A stretch of 64,000 nt of DNA from Amylostereum areolatum (taxonomy: Eukaryota > Basidiomycota > Agaricomycetes > Russulales > Stereaceae). The notes under the pieces were generated by a model. The model saw only the letters and a program-made list of their open reading frames with translations. It was not told the DNA's origin and made no database searches. Shown in pieces: positions 1 to 15,089 of the stretch (within the stretch, counting starts at the first letter, position 1; each line of letters starts with the position of its first letter). Where the stretch lies: the NCBI GenBank assembly GCA_012932865.1, contig SAXG01000001.1, forward strand, positions 299,693-363,692, in the 5' to 3' direction. The translations under genes and the position numbers were made by a program.

Positions 1-33
1 ACTCCAACTTCCAACAGATAAGTGCAGAAACAT

Positions 34-104
34 GCATTAATGGGGTAGTGGTAACCTGGGTCGTTGCCATCGACCCGCCGGGGGTTCGATTCCCCCTTAA
101 TGCA
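34..104 (+). tRNA. tRNA-Gly (anticodon GCC)
   Basis: A complete cloverleaf can be drawn. The 7-bp acceptor stem is GCATTAA/TTAATGC, followed by a D arm GGGT-AGTGGTA-ACCT. The anticodon stem is GGTCG/CGACC around loop TTGCCAT (anticodon GCC), and the T arm is GGGGG-TTCGATT-CCCCC. The discriminator base is A104. The D-loop and T-loop carry the internal RNA polymerase III promoter boxes, and a run of six T at 115-120 is the expected terminator. There is no intron. Confidence 0.95.
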
Positions 105-114
105 GTGGTAAGGC

Positions 115-120
115 TTTTTT
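115..120 (+). terminator. Pol III terminator of tRNA-Gly
   Basis: T6 run starting 11 nt after the tRNA 3' end, the usual RNA polymerase III stop signal. Confidence 0.75.
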
Positions 121-755
121 GCCCTGATCTGAAGGGTATAGATGGAGCTTAGAATGATCATTATTTATTCATGAATTCAGATTCTCAGAATCATACTTAG
201 TCATACTTAGAAGATCGTGATGTCAGATGTTACGTTAAGTTTTGAGTCTTTGACATTTGTAACTTTGTTAGTTGTAACTTGTTACAGACATCACATTCTG
301 ACAGGTAACCGGTAATCTGCAGATAACAGACCTACGGCCTACAACTTCACAATGGTCAATCAGTAACATTCATATGCATAAGTTCACAATTCAGATTCAC
401 AAGTACTGTATACATACATGTACTGATTCCTCGTGAACGGCTACATGCTACAGAATGACTTACAGTGGTACAGGATACAGTCATCCAGGCTCAGAGCTTA
501 ATATGTCATTTATGCCAGCCAGATGACCCACACTCTGCTGGTGACGAGGGTATAGTATAACGCCAAGTACGCAAGTAGTCTAGTAGGCATACATACACGG
601 CGACGCCATTACGCCTGGATATCGTGGCGGTGAGAGTGAAAAGAAAAGTGCATGACAGCAAGAGACAGTGAAGTGAGTCCGACGCGCAGATCCGGCGGGA
701 GGCGCGCGTTCCAAAAAATAGCTCTGTCCTAGATAAACGAAACCCTCCCCGGAAC
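121..755. other. Intergenic, no gene seen
   Basis: AT-rich stretch between the tRNA and the 3' end of the minus-strand cysteine-rich protein gene. I see no conserved reading frame; the right part is probably the 3' UTR of that gene. Confidence 0.5.
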
Positions 756-2106
756 CTAGAACGCGTTCTTGTGATCGTTGAAGGGCGACTGCAACGCATA
801 GTGCTCATCCCCGGTGTCGTGGTCGTTCTCCGACCCGTCCTCCCCAACGTAGTACCGCAACCCGCTGCCCTTGGGCGCGGCGTTTTGCAGCATTGGCGCC
901 TGTGAATCCTCGGTCTGGACGCCGTACATCGTACTCCGTGGGCTACCGCCAGCAGGAGTGTTAAAGATGGATGCGCGAGCGGTCTCCTGCATCTGCATGA
1001 TGTTTTGGCGGAAGGCGTTCTGTTCGCGCCAGTACTGAAGACGCTTTTCGCGCTCGACGTCACGGTTGCGGCGGTGGATGAAGAAGAGAGCGACGAGGGT
1101 GCCGATGATACCTTCGTTGTCGTGATTGCATGAGCGGTGCGGAGGGGGTTGGGGTAAGAAGGGAATAGAGGCTTACCTCCGAAGATACAGACGCCGCTCA
1201 CGATGTAAACCCAGATACCAAAATGATGAGGGTCGTTGAGAGGCTTGTCACACTTGCTACTCTCGCAGTTGAAGGTCAGGCATTCCTTGTCGGCGGTGCA
1301 GTCCGCGCCCGAGGCCTTGCGTTGGATGCACTGCAACGACGACGTGTCACAGTAGAGTCCGACGGCACAGTCGTCACTGGTGCGAAAAGACTTAGGACGA
1401 TCGGAAAGTGCGGAGGAAGAGCGGGAGTACGCACCGGGAGACGATGTCAACGTACTCCTCTGAGTTGCCACCGTATGTAATATAGCCCACGTTTTCAATT
1501 TCACAGGTGTTGCCAACGGTGACATTTGCCCATCTACACAAGGTCAGATCAGGATCGCACGACAAAATAGACACACGCACTTGCACTTGAAGTTGAGGCA
1601 GATAGAGCCGTTCACGTTCAATCCGAAGCCCGTCTCATCCCGCAGATCTTTGAAATTGGGAGGGCCCTCACATTCATCTGACGAGATGGTCAATCTGTGG
1701 GCGATAAAACAAGGGGACATCGAGTTCACCATCTCGATCAAGTTGGCAATCGCTGCCGACGGCAAGGAGAGGCTGACAGGATGTGCCCTCGTCCGGGCAA
1801 AAAGAATCCTTGTCGCATTTGTCTGGGGTGGGAAGGGGCCAGCCATCGGCCCTTTACGCCACCTGGAGGGTATCCGAGAGGAAATGTGTCCCTCCGACAG
1901 CCTTTGGGCTGGCATACGCCATTGGAATCGCAGAAAGTGGTAGAGTTGCAGTCGGAGACATATTGAAGGGTGCCGGTCGCAAGGCCGTTGTGCCCTGGAT
2001 CACATGTATCTGTGTTGGTGGATACAGGGCTATTGGCGGTGGATGTACTGTCCTGGGCAAAGGCAAGGATGGGGACAACGGCGAGGAAAAAGAGCGTGGG
2101 CAACAT
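756..2106 (-). CDS. Cysteine-rich secreted/single-pass membrane protein, function unknown
   Basis: The protein starts at the ATG at 2106 with a signal peptide (MLPTLFFLAVVPILAFAQ). Its ectodomain is rich in cysteines in CxxNGxC-like spacing (CDSNGVCQPKGC, DDCAVGLYCDTSSLQC, CTADKECLTFNCESSKC). One transmembrane segment follows (about HHFGIWVYIVSGVCIFGGTLVALFF). A basic cytosolic stretch, HRRNRDVEREKRLQYWREQ, comes next, and an acidic tail ends ...SPFNDHKNAF. The exons are joined by about five GT-AG introns, for example one with its donor near 1857 and acceptor near 1823. The layout resembles a type I membrane protein with EGF- or dickkopf-like cysteine repeats, but I do not recognise a named family. 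It is transcribed away from the proline-rich gene that begins at 2341, which suggests a shared 235-bp promoter region. Confidence 0.75.
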
Positions 2107-2340
2107 GGCGGCGAGGATGAGAGCGACGACAGCGACGACGAGGTCGCTTTCTAAGTTCCCGCACGGTTGCTCCCATGTTACGCGTGATGTCCTCGTCACG
2201 ACCCGTCATTGACCGTCACGCTTTCCCGATCAACTCGACCTCGGTCGCTCACGATCGCTGCGCGCCTCCCATATTCTACGTTCTGACCTCGGCGCACTCT
2301 TACCTCTTTGTCGTCGTTCGCATCGACGACGACATCCCCA

Positions 2341-3434
2341 ATGAGTGCACTCCTCTCCCCAGGACGCTCCTCGCCCCAACCTTTGCCTTCACTACCGCCG
2401 TCTCCCACTGGCACCGAGGAAGACCTCGGGCGACCCATAGGATGGACAAACCATGACGACGATGCTCCCAACGGTCAACCCATAGACCAGCGACGCAAAG
2501 GAAAGGAGCGCGCGACGGATGGGAGCATACAGCCCTCCTACGCGGAAGGCGGGACCGACGATGCCCTAACGCACATGGGTGAAAACCGAGACACGGATGC
2601 CTACCCGCCTAGAAGCGGGGACGAGGCAGAAACGCGGCGCATCGAGGAGGTGTGTTCTCGCCCTTCCCGCCTTTCTCACATTGATCGATCTTCTGACCAC
2701 CCGCCGTCGGGCTCGCGCTTATAGAATCTTAGACGATGGGAAACGTCTGAGCGAGAACGACGGAAAGCCGCACGCACGTCCGCTGCGTCTACAGCTTCCG
2801 TCCCCTCCACCTCCCTCGTGGCCACCGTCGCACGTCGCGCCTCCCTTCTTTGGTCTGGAAAAGATGCTCGTCCAGCAACCGACGGCGGTATCGGCACTCA
2901 CCGCCCTCTCGGCACGTCTGAGGACGCAATGCCTCTCGATGACATCGCCGCCAGCCCCTCACCCTCGCCCACCCCAACACGCACAACCACGCCCATTCTT
3001 CCCAAAGCGTCCGATCCCAGCAATCCTTTTTCAGACCCCATCGGCGGTTCCACAAGCACCTCCTCCCTTTTCGTCAACCAACCAGCGTCAGCCGTTCCGC
3101 CCTCCGACTCAGCCTATCTCTCTCCAACTTCGCAAGAGGTCCACCCTCCAGCTCCTCTCGATCTTCCGAGCCCGCGCTCGCCCCCACCGCGGACAGAAAC
3201 ACCCCATGCAAAACGACCACCGGAACCTAGACCGCCGCCCGGCGCGGCGCGAACTGTCTCCCAAGAAGAGGACGAGGACGAGAAGCCGGTGCGTTGGTGG
3301 CACGATTGGTTGTGTGGATGCGGCGAAGGTCACGACAGAGGCGGAGAAGTTCAGGTGCGTCTCCTGTCCCTTCATGCCATCCTCATGCGAACTAACACGT
3401 ACTGTAGGCTGGCGCGACGAACCCTATGGAGTAG
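2341..3434 (+). CDS. Proline/serine-rich protein with conserved WWHDWLCGCGEG tail
   Basis: Start at ATG 2341 (MSALLSPGRSSPQPLPS...). Three exons follow: one intron lies near 2650-2727 and one near 3354-3407, and the last exon encodes only AGATNPME before TAG at 3432. The body is low-complexity, proline-, serine- and threonine-rich and probably disordered. The C-terminus holds a compact block, RWWHDWLCGCGEG, followed by D, G and NPME. From memory this tail occurs in a conserved basidiomycete family of unknown function. The paired cysteines could bind metal or be lipidated, but that is only a guess. There is no signal peptide or membrane helix. Confidence 0.7.
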
Positions 3435-3970
3435 ATGCATACACCTCTGGGCCCACGAAACCCGTTACTTATTCCTTTGCTTTTTCTTCCCGGCTCGTAC
3501 GGACAACACGGACCTTTGTACCTTAGCTATACAATCCCTTGAACTACCGTTCTGTTTTCAGGAGGGGCATGTAATCCTAACAACCACTCTCGGACTCGTA
3601 CCAGTATCTCGTATCAGTGTCAGTTGCATCCCACTCATTTGTGTCCGTTGGGAACCTTGTCTCGCCGTAGCCGTCTAATACGGAACGCGACGACGTCTTT
3701 ATTCCTAATGCTCGGCGCTTGCTCTGGGCGCGTAGGATGTAGAATGACTATGGTAAAGATAAAGAAGAGCGAATATGTATGGTGCGACTGCCCACGGTGC
3801 TCCCTGTGGAGCTTTAACTTGTCCTATTCCGATACGAGAGCAGTCGACGAAGGGAACCGAACGACGCGGCGAGCACCCCTCGCCACTTGCTCCTCTGGCT
3901 CCTCTGTAACATCCGCTTCGTCCCCCCCTGGGAGAGCTTGTCGACTGGACTCGCCCGGATTCCCATCGGG
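3435..3970. other. Intergenic between convergent genes
   Basis: Space between the 3' end of the proline-rich gene and the 3' end of the antiporter gene on the opposite strand. No protein-like frame or RNA gene recognised. Confidence 0.5.
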
Positions 3971-6107
3971 CTATACGCCGAAGTTAGCTTTGAGATATGT
4001 GCGAGAGATCATACTGTAGCGTAGGCCGCGTACCTGATGGTCCTCTGCCGGCTTGCACGACACGCGCCGTGTCATGGTGTTGGTTGGATCGGCCAGCATG
4101 ATAGCCTCACCAAGAACTGGGTAGTGAGACGAGACGTGGTGGGCCGACATGTTGTCTTCAGGTGACTTCCCGGTACCGTGCTCGACGTCTGCCGGGGACG
4201 GGCCCCCAGAACGGTGCGCCCAGAGAAGCCAGTCTGGGGTATCTCCGCTGCGAGCTGTGAGCGTTCGTGAGAGAGATACTGTACGGGAGCCGATGCCGCG
4301 ACCGATGGAGAAAAACGGGATCGAGCACCCATCTGAGGGGGTAAACAGGTAAGGCACCATAGAACGAACACGCAGCATATGTTACGCACGGACAATGATA
4401 GAGCATAGGACGACGAATGCGACGATGGGCTGGATGCACTTGGTGAGAAGTTGCTTGTCCGGCTCGCCTTCGGTGTCTGAGTTTTCAAGTCGAACGGTGG
4501 CGAGGGTTGAGATGAAAATTGCACCGACGCCCATCTACGATCTTTATGAGCGGCTATTCTATGGAAGGAAATAAAATCAGACGTACGGGACCTGGGACGT
4601 TCATTAATACGAAGACTCAAACCCGGACAAGAGACTGCGCACCGAAATGGCCGGAAAATAAGGCCTCGCGCCACGACCTGATTTCTGGGATCCACTTGTA
4701 TAACAACAGCATCGAAGGGATGCGTCGCAAGACGAGGATAGGGACAGAGAAAAGGACAAGCCGCCACGGCGTGATGCCTATCTCAGGCGAGTTGAACTGG
4801 TTGAAAGGTAGCCAGGCGCCGATGTAGATGAAGCAGGCGCAGTTGAGGAGCAAATCAACGACGGAGGAAAACACTTCGTTTTCTACCTGCATGTTGAAAT
4901 GTCCGTCCCAGGAGATCGCCGTACCTGAGAGAATGAGGTTAGACAGCTCCGGGCGGGGATTAAGAGCATTGAATTACCAGCAGCAAAAGCGGCCAAAAGG
5001 TCATCGCTGCCAAGGGTGCTGGTGACCCCAATGGTGAAGATGGCAAGGGCAAGATATTGAGCCACGTAAGACTCGCGGTCAATGAACCCCTTGCGATGGG
5101 TGAGCTTCATGAGTTGCGAGAAACCATATCCCAGGGCACCTCCAAGAATTATTCCCAGAAGGACCTCGTCTGTAATCTACATCAGCACCGATAGAGAATA
5201 CTACGGGATTCACCCACATAACCAGCCAACGATGAACCACTTTTCAATTGCCGTCCTCCGACTTGGCTCGGTCATGAGGTAGATTGAGATGCTGAGGAAG
5301 GGATACGCCAGGCCATCGTTAGACGCTGACTCTGCCGCCAGGAGCCGGCGAAGGTTGAGAGGTACATGTTTCACAGCGAATTTGCCGCCTACATAAGGAC
5401 GAACGTATACGTCACAACGGCGAGCATATACACAAGGTCTGACGTACCAACGATCGCGGCGCAGATAATGGGATCGGTGGGCGTGAGGCAGGCGGAGATG
5501 GCCAAACCGGCGATGAAGCCGAGATTAGGGAAAAGCAGATGAATGAAGGCTACAATGATTACTTAGTCAAAGTACATTGTGAAAGAAAAGACCACATACC
5601 TGCCGATATGACCCATCCAAAGGCCATGGTCGGAACGACCATGACCAGCAAACTCTTCGCCGTTTTAGCCATGTACGACTGAGGCAGCTCCACTCCGATG
5701 GCGAAAAGGCCCGTAGCGAGAACTATTCGCATGATTTCGAGCGTGAGTGCGTTCGTGTCGGACGTCCAAGACCGTGGATCGAATACATTAGCGACATGAG
5801 GGCCCATGAGGACGCCAAAGCCTGTTCCGAGGACGACTTCATTGATATACAGCTATAATAGTCAGAAGGGCCGTTACACTTGGCGGCAAGCACAATACCT
5901 TTTCTTTGACAAGCAAAGATACCATGCTAAACTACACAGACTATGAGCGTGGAATAGGGATGAGGGCTAGCCGGACGTACTGCGACGATAAAACCGCCAA
6001 GGATAATATATGCCCAGCTTGAGTCCGATACCTAGATGAATGCTTCAGAATGTAAAGGGGGGTAAGAGTGGATGACAGACTTCTAAGAGCTTCATGTCGA
6101 GCCCCAT
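3971..6107 (-). CDS. Na+/H+ antiporter (CPA1 family, Nha1/Sod2 type)
   Basis: Plasma-membrane antiporter that exports Na+ (often also Li+ and K+) in exchange for H+. The start ATG at 6107 (MGLDMKLLE) leads through small exons into SDSSWAYIILGGFIVA and KEKLYINEVVLGTGFG. The core follows, with GLFAIGVELPQSYM, SACLTPTDPIICAAIVGG and AESASNDGLAYPFLS, the last containing the Asn-Asp pair typical of this family. Later exons give the loop GTAISWDGHFN, the segment NEVFSSVVDLLLN and the helix CIQPIVAFVVLCSII. The cytosolic tail is SIPFFSIGRGIGSRT... All exons stay in frame, so the gene looks functional. The hydrophilic tail is only about 110 residues, far shorter than in yeast Nha1. A GTG/GTC microsatellite lies just upstream of the start. 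Confidence 0.9.
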
Positions 6108-6119
6108 ATTGAATTTCAG

Positions 6120-6182
6120 TTCGTCGTCGTCGTCGTTAGTGGTGGTGGTGGTGGTGGTGGTGGTCGCAAGGTGGTGGTCAAG
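6120..6182 (+). repeat. GTC/GTG trinucleotide microsatellite
   Basis: Runs of GTC then GTG (on the plus strand) directly 5' of the antiporter start codon, so in its leader or core promoter. Confidence 0.8.
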
Positions 6183-7304
6183 TGGTGAAGGGTGGAGGTG
6201 TCACCGTGTCAGGATGGTGTAAATATTGAAGTACTTTATTCGGTTGCTGAATCGGGTGCTCTGAGGAGGAGATCAGTGGTCACGTGAGCTGTCCTATTCA
6301 ATGTCCAGGCTTTTCAGTCCTTGAACTCGACGTGCATCTACATCTCTTCAATTCATGTATATTCCTTGGTGCAACGAAGCTGACGTCGGAGTGCCGATCC
6401 CGACATCAACTTGGACCTTTCTCCTCACCCTCGGCGACAGTCTCCAGAAATACTTTTCTTCTCACAAAGACGATGATGTTCACAACCTCCCTCACCACCG
6501 TTCGTTCGGGATCCCTCGCCTGTGTGACACCTTAGCAGCAGGTGTGCTCTCTCTCATACTAGAAGACATAGTAGGCTCTTTGCTCCATCGGCCCCGGCGT
6601 GCGATTGGGTCCCGAACAGGGCAACGCATTCCCTTACTATCGTCGAATTCTCAAGGAGTCCATGCCGGGGGCCTCGGTGCGTCGGCTTCGGTCCTCGTCC
6701 TTGGCCAAGTGCCTTGACCTCGGTTGGGAAAAATCCACTCTAAATCATGAGGACGTCTAGACTGAACACACAATGCCAACAACGCGACCCTGGTCTCTTT
6801 GGGCAGTCCGCAAGACGAGTCGCGCATTGTTGGACAGCGCACAATTCATCATCTCTAGCACGGCTCTCGGCATCCCTGTTACCTCCCTTGCCAAGGTCTG
6901 TGAGATTTTTTGCTGGATCTTAAAATAACTGCTGTTGTCGCCCCCGCCCTTGCTCTACTTTTGTTTCAAGAACTTCTGATCCAACACCTTGAAGCGTGTA
7001 AACTTCTCCAAGTCCTGTATGGTAGAGATGCTGCGCTTACACGGTCATACCTTCCGTCTGGTTTCTGTCGCCCAGGTCTGCACGTATGCACCGTCCGTCC
7101 GGTTTATGCGTGGGCATCCCGTAATCTTCACTCTGCCATTGGTTATGAGGCCGGGGCAACGCTAGGGTCATTAATAACTACAAGTCCAAAATATACGGCG
7201 ACTGGACTGCTGAAGGCGTATAAAGGCTTTGTCCGTTCGATGGTCAATCTTCAGAGCACTCCTCTCTTCCCATTCACCCCCTACCTACCTTGACATCCCG
7301 CATC
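6183..7304 (+). other. Upstream region of peroxidase copy 1 (part of tandem duplication)
   Basis: No gene recognised. From about 6300 onward the sequence is recognisably similar to 9300-10350, upstream of the second peroxidase. Shared blocks include the one around GATGTTCACAACCT (near 6475; the copy-2 counterpart near 9425 is diverged), the one around AAATAACTG (6926 and 9974), and a long block around GGTTTCTGTCGCCCAGG (7058 and 10118). Confidence 0.7.
7219..7225 (+). promoter_or_regulatory. TATA box of peroxidase copy 1
   Basis: TATAAAG about 80 nt upstream of the ATG at 7305; copy 2 has TATAAAAG in the matching place. Confidence 0.7.
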
Positions 7305-8841
<1,537 letters not shown>

Positions 8842-10353
8842 ATCGCCATTTTGGCTGGGTTGACATATTTAAGAGTCGGATTTCTATGCTTTTCTTTACC
8901 GGGAACGTCTGCAGCCGGGGACTCGGTACTCGTCTGAGATGGGAGATATACACAGTAGTGCGAAATAAGTAAGTACATGGGGGGATGTCAAGTTACGAGT
9001 GCTTTTTTCTCGGAGCTGTACAACTGTACGAGCTTCAATCCATCGCTTTTGTTTCGTTACTCAGGATTCGAGTATTGAGCTGTTCTAAGTCGCTCAACCC
9101 CGGGGAAACGAGAGCTCTTCGCAAAAGTAATGTGATCATGTTGTGGACTATTGTTACGAAAAGCTAGCGTTGCGTTTCCGATACCACTTCGTCGGCCCTT
9201 CGATCCGCTGCCCAGCAGATGTGCTGACGTCAGTGGGAACGCCCCAGTCACTGTAAGTCTGTACGGAAAGACTCGACGCTCGTCTACTACTACCACATAC
9301 TCATCTACATGATGCATGCAGTCCCTCTTCAAACTCTATTACACGATGCACGGAAACCAACTTCGGAGGGGACCGACACATCGGCAGCGGTCCTCAGATT
9401 CTTCTTCTTCCCACATAGGCCACGACGTTCACAACCTTCCTCGCCGCCGCCGCCGCTCGCCCGCTTCAGTACTTCGCGACTTGGAAGTCTCTGAAAGTAC
9501 ATCCTAGTAGCAGGCGTACACGAGAAGACAGGATAGATTCTTCGTTTCCTCGGCCCCGGTGTGCGATCGTATTCGAATAGGGCAACAGTTTCCCTCATTA
9601 TCGTGTAACTCTCGAGGTTCTTACCATCGGCCTCGGTTCGTCGTCGTAATAGGTCCCTATCGATCATCCGGTGTATGCGTACCTCGGTCAGGACGACTCA
9701 CCTCTCGAATTGAGGTTTATCAAGTAGGCTGTCCAGTGTCAGCTGTAGGACCCTGGTTTTCTTTGTGCGGTCCATTATTGGCATGAGATGAAAGCTAGTG
9801 CACTGTTGGATGCTGCACACTGGCAAGCCATCGATATTCTGTTCCTTGAGTCCCCACAGTAACAGTATCGGCTGTATCCATTCCATTTCCTCGGTACGTC
9901 ATCTATATTTAACACCGGCACTCGAAATTGACCTCTCTTGCCAAGGACTGTGGGTTATCGTAGCGGTTCCCCAAATAACTGTTGTTGTCGCTCACACCAC
10001 TGCTTCCACTTTCGTCTCAAGAACCTCCATTCTGACACCGAGAAGTGTGTACATTCTTTAGATTCCTGCACGACACAGACGCTCCGCTTACACGGCCATA
10101 CCTTTCGTCCGGTTTCTGTCGCCCAGGACTGCACATATGCACCGTTATGCTGGTTGATGCGGGGACACTCTGCAATCCTTCCGCTGCCATTGGTCACAAC
10201 TCTGAGACGGTAAGTACCGTGAATGACAATGCACGGAATCCAAAATCTACGACGACCAGGCAATTAAAAACATATAAAAGCTCTGCTCGTTCGCTGGTCA
10301 AACCTCAGAGCTCCCCTCTCCCATTTCCCCTCCCAAGCCTCATACTTCCTATA
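8842..10353 (+). other. 3' flank of copy 1 and promoter of copy 2 (duplication junction)
   Basis: 8842-9090 is similar to 11910-12110, the 3' flank of copy 2 (shared blocks around GGAGCTGTACAAC, 9014 and 12054). About 9300-10350 resembles 6300-7300. The duplication junction must therefore lie near 9.1-9.3 kb. No additional gene seen. Confidence 0.7.
10273..10280 (+). promoter_or_regulatory. TATA box of peroxidase copy 2
   Basis: TATAAAAG 74 nt upstream of the ATG at 10354. Confidence 0.7.
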
Positions 10354-11909
<1,556 letters not shown>

Positions 11910-12624
11910 ATCGCTGTCTTTATTTGGTTTCAATATTTCAGAATCGCATGCTTTTTATTGGGGTTGTTTGGCGGCGTCGGGGCCTCGTTATCCGTCTGAA
12001 ACTTGGGGGATAACAGTTACTCCGGGATGTATATATGAAAGCGCTTGTTTATTGGAGCTGTACAACGTACGGGCTTCATTCTATTACTTTATTTCGTTTT
12101 TCAGGAAAGGATGCTAAGATTCACTCCTTGCCACGAACAAGGATCTGCACTACGACTCGATGCAATCGTCGACAGCTCGAAGTCGGGTTCCCACGTTATC
12201 CGCCGGCTTCCACTCTTTCTTCCCACCACGATCGAACAACTTTCCCATGGCCGCTGAATACCTCCATCGCCGTTCGTCCACGTTATGGAGCATCCCTGCA
12301 GCGCCCTGGGAGGCCTGACTCGCCTTGGCGCGCCTCCTCTAATCGACAAGCATCAGTTTCCTGCGGCTCTCCCACACCGGTGATGGCTATACACGCCCAA
12401 GTGTCAAAAGGCCGTTTCACCTAATGACTCCCTGCTCTTTCGCCCCCACAACGTGCATTATCCAGCAACCATGCCGGCCCGGTCAATGTCTACTGTTTGG
12501 AATCGCGTATTGTCTGTGTTTCCGGAGGGAGTTGAGAAGAAAGGATGTACGTATTCCAAAATTTCTGTCCTGAGTATGAAAACTAACGGAGCTGCGGTAA
12601 GACGCGGGGCTTCAGCAGGAGACG
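11910..12624 (+). other. 3' flank of peroxidase copy 2; possible 5' exon of next gene
   Basis: The first 200 nt match the 3' flank of copy 1. An ATG at 12471 (MPARSMSTVWNRVLSVFP) could begin an upstream exon of the following membrane-protein gene. A clean in-frame splice to it is not obvious. Confidence 0.4.
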
Positions 12625-13909
12625 ATGCCTTTAACACTACAGGGCGACGAGCCCTACCACGATATAGCGGACAACGACTCGGAAGAGCCAGACGCGTCGA
12701 CTGCCTTCCTTCCTTCACATGTTTCGACCGCTCCTGTTCGTAGACGGTACGCTGGTGGTGTAATGTCCCTATAAGATCCTTTCTAACTCTGCCGCAGACG
12801 AAGATACCTCTGGACATCTACCGGAATCGTTGGAGTGATAGTGTTCATAACCGCTGTGTACACACTGTGGTCGTGGTCCGAAGAGGTGCCATCATACCCT
12901 CCTTCTGCGTTCTCACAATCTCATCGACCTTTAGGCCGTTGCCCCTGCCATCGACGGCATGCCGGTGTTCAGCACATCCTTGGGATGCAACGATGCCCCC
13001 TTTCTCTACCAGAACCAGACCGTCAACACCTTTCACTTGTATCCTACTTCTCGTACTTTCCATCACGAACTGGATATCAAAGGTTCCGCTGTTGGCACCA
13101 TCACCCTTGCCGAAGGACGCCCCGACGCAGTGGACATTGAGATGGACCTGTCGATCCGTGCGCACGACTCCGATCTCGCGCAACACATCCTCCTCAAGCT
13201 GCCCGACTACGTCCCTGGCGGTGTCCTTACGAACAGTCACTCGATCCTCTGGACACCCAACGCAGAATACCTCGACGGGCGCTGCATGCGCTACGACATC
13301 GTCCTCCGGATCCCCCCCTCCCTTCGTTCTTTAACCATGCGTATCTACACCCTTACCCATATGGTTTTCGATCCCTCCGCCAACATCCATTTGGAAGACC
13401 TTTCCATAACATCCTGGTCAGCTGAGGACGGCAACATGCTCCTCCCGCACACGAGCGTCCGCGCAACGCGAGCGGAGTTCGAGACGCGCGGTGGCTGGAT
13501 CGTCGGCGAAGTTCCTGTCGAGCATCACGCTAATGTGCTTGGGCGTGGCCAAACCACGACCGACATCGTTGTCAAGCCCGTCCCCAACTTCGAGGGGCCT
13601 GTCGGACTGCAAACCATCGTGGAACACGGGCGCATGGATGTACTGTACGAGCACCCGCACGGTGGCCCTCACCGCACGATCCGGAGCAAACACGACTCGG
13701 ACGTGATGAGCAACATGTTCTTGACGTACAAGAACTCGGGATTCGGTGGAAAGTTATCGGTCGATGCGATGGAAGCGCATGCGGAGGGCGTGCATGGGGT
13801 AACGGGAGACGATGTGAGCAAGTGGACTGACCTATGGGTGGGTAGCAGGGACGGTCCGGACGAGGTTATCGTGAGGACCCCTGCGGGTTGGGTTGGGCTG
13901 TTCTTCTGA
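12625..13909 (+). CDS. Single-pass membrane protein with large non-cytosolic domain, function unknown
   Basis: The frame from ATG 12625 gives an acidic N-terminus (MPLTLQGDEPYHDIADND...). After an intron near 12745-12797 comes RRYLWTSTGIVGVIVFITAV, a clear transmembrane helix preceded by arginines (type II topology). A second intron (about 12886-12933) leads to AVAPAIDGMPVF. A 320-residue domain then runs uninterrupted to the stop at 13909. This domain is beta-rich in appearance and contains DIEMDLSIRAHD, VEHHANVLGRG and KWTDLWVGSRDGPD. I know similar proteins only as conserved basidiomycete hypotheticals. An upstream exon starting at 12471 is possible. No catalytic motif seen. Confidence 0.65.
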
Positions 13910-14257
13910 TTTTTCGAGTCCGTTTTGAACTGGTGTAAATTTGTACTTACTATGGAACTGTTCCCGTGTGCGCTGCCATCCGCAGGTTCAACGAGGCTCG
14001 AGGTCTTCTCACTTGGACAACAAAGACCGCAATGGGGGATAGACATAATCTGGTTTTCATTCCATGCTCATTCGGGCATATGGGACTTTCTAAAGATACA
14101 GTAGTACGATACATGGAAATTGCTTGGCGTGACAATGGCGTGGTCAGAAAACATAGCATTGTTTGCTCATGTTAGGATCCAAAGCCATTGGCATTGTTCC
14201 TGAGCGCTAATCTCACCGACCTTCGCCGAACTCATTTTCCCGCCTTCTTGGCTCGTT
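13910..14257. other. Intergenic, no gene seen
   Basis: 3' UTR of the membrane-protein gene and promoter of the J-protein gene. Nothing else recognised. Confidence 0.5.
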
Positions 14258-15089
14258 ATGCGCTTACCTCTGGCCCGTCCCTGCATTCGCGCCCGCATAG
14301 ACAGTCTCTACACATACCCACACCGCTTCGCCTCCACAAACACAAACCCATACTCCTTTCCCGCCCACGCCCAGCCGACGCCGCACCAGCTCTTTCACCT
14401 CCCGCTCTCGGCCACCCAAAAGGAGATCAAAGCCCGCTGTACGCCCATCTCCTGTGCCTCCCCCCCGCCGCTCACACACCGTTCCTTCTCAGATTTCGAC
14501 CTCGTAAAGCTCTACCACCCCGACGCGCCCCTATCGCGCACCTCCCCACCGGACGTCGCCCAAGCGCGCTTCCACGCCATATCGAACGCGTACGACGTCC
14601 TCCGGGGACACAGACCGAACGCCCTCGTCGAGGGCTCCTCCTCCGATGGCGCAGGGTCCGCTGCGCGCGATTTTCGCAGTGAGATATGGCGCGCGAAGCA
14701 GGCGAGGCGGGCGGATCTGAACGTGCCGTTCGATGACAGGTGGAAGGACAGGGTCATCCTGGGCGCGGTCGTGGTCGTGCGTGTCCTTCCCTCTGTCTCT
14801 TTTCATCTGCGCTACGTCTTGGCTGACGAGCACGGCTCAGGCTCTCGGCTTGTTCGTCGCCCAAACGACTTGGCAGCGGCAGCGGAACCTGGGCGAGGCA
14901 CTGGTGTATACGCAGGCAAGAGCGCGAGAACAGGCGCAAGCGAGGAACGGGAGCTATGGATCTAGAATGGGTTCGAGCGCGAGTGCGAACACGAAGCGAG
15001 ATGAGGAGCTCTTGGCCGCACCAGAGGTGGATCCTGATCCCACACCCCTCGGAGTCTTCTTCAAGTGGGTAAAGCGGGTAGAGGGATAA
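14258..15089 (+). CDS. J-domain (DnaJ-like) protein, probably mitochondrial
   Basis: The N-terminus MRLPLARPCIRARIDSLYTY is basic and hydroxylated with no acidic residue, as in a mitochondrial presequence. The J domain follows as TPHQLFHLPLSATQKEIKAR, then after an intron (about 14439-14493) YFDLVKLYHPDAP with the diagnostic HPD motif that stimulates Hsp70 ATPase. RFHAISNAYDVLRG completes it. A later segment, DRWKDRVILGAVVV joined over an intron to ALGLFVAQTTWQ, forms one likely membrane helix. A charged tail ends VFFKWVKRVEG. The size (about 235 residues) and layout fit small single-J-domain proteins of mitochondrial membranes, but I cannot name an orthologue. Confidence 0.75.

Noticed and set aside
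506..1525. 339-codon minus-strand open frame
   Set aside because: It overlaps the spliced cysteine-rich gene and only part of it (the exon with DDCAVGLYCDTSS...) is real coding sequence; the rest reads through introns and other frames.
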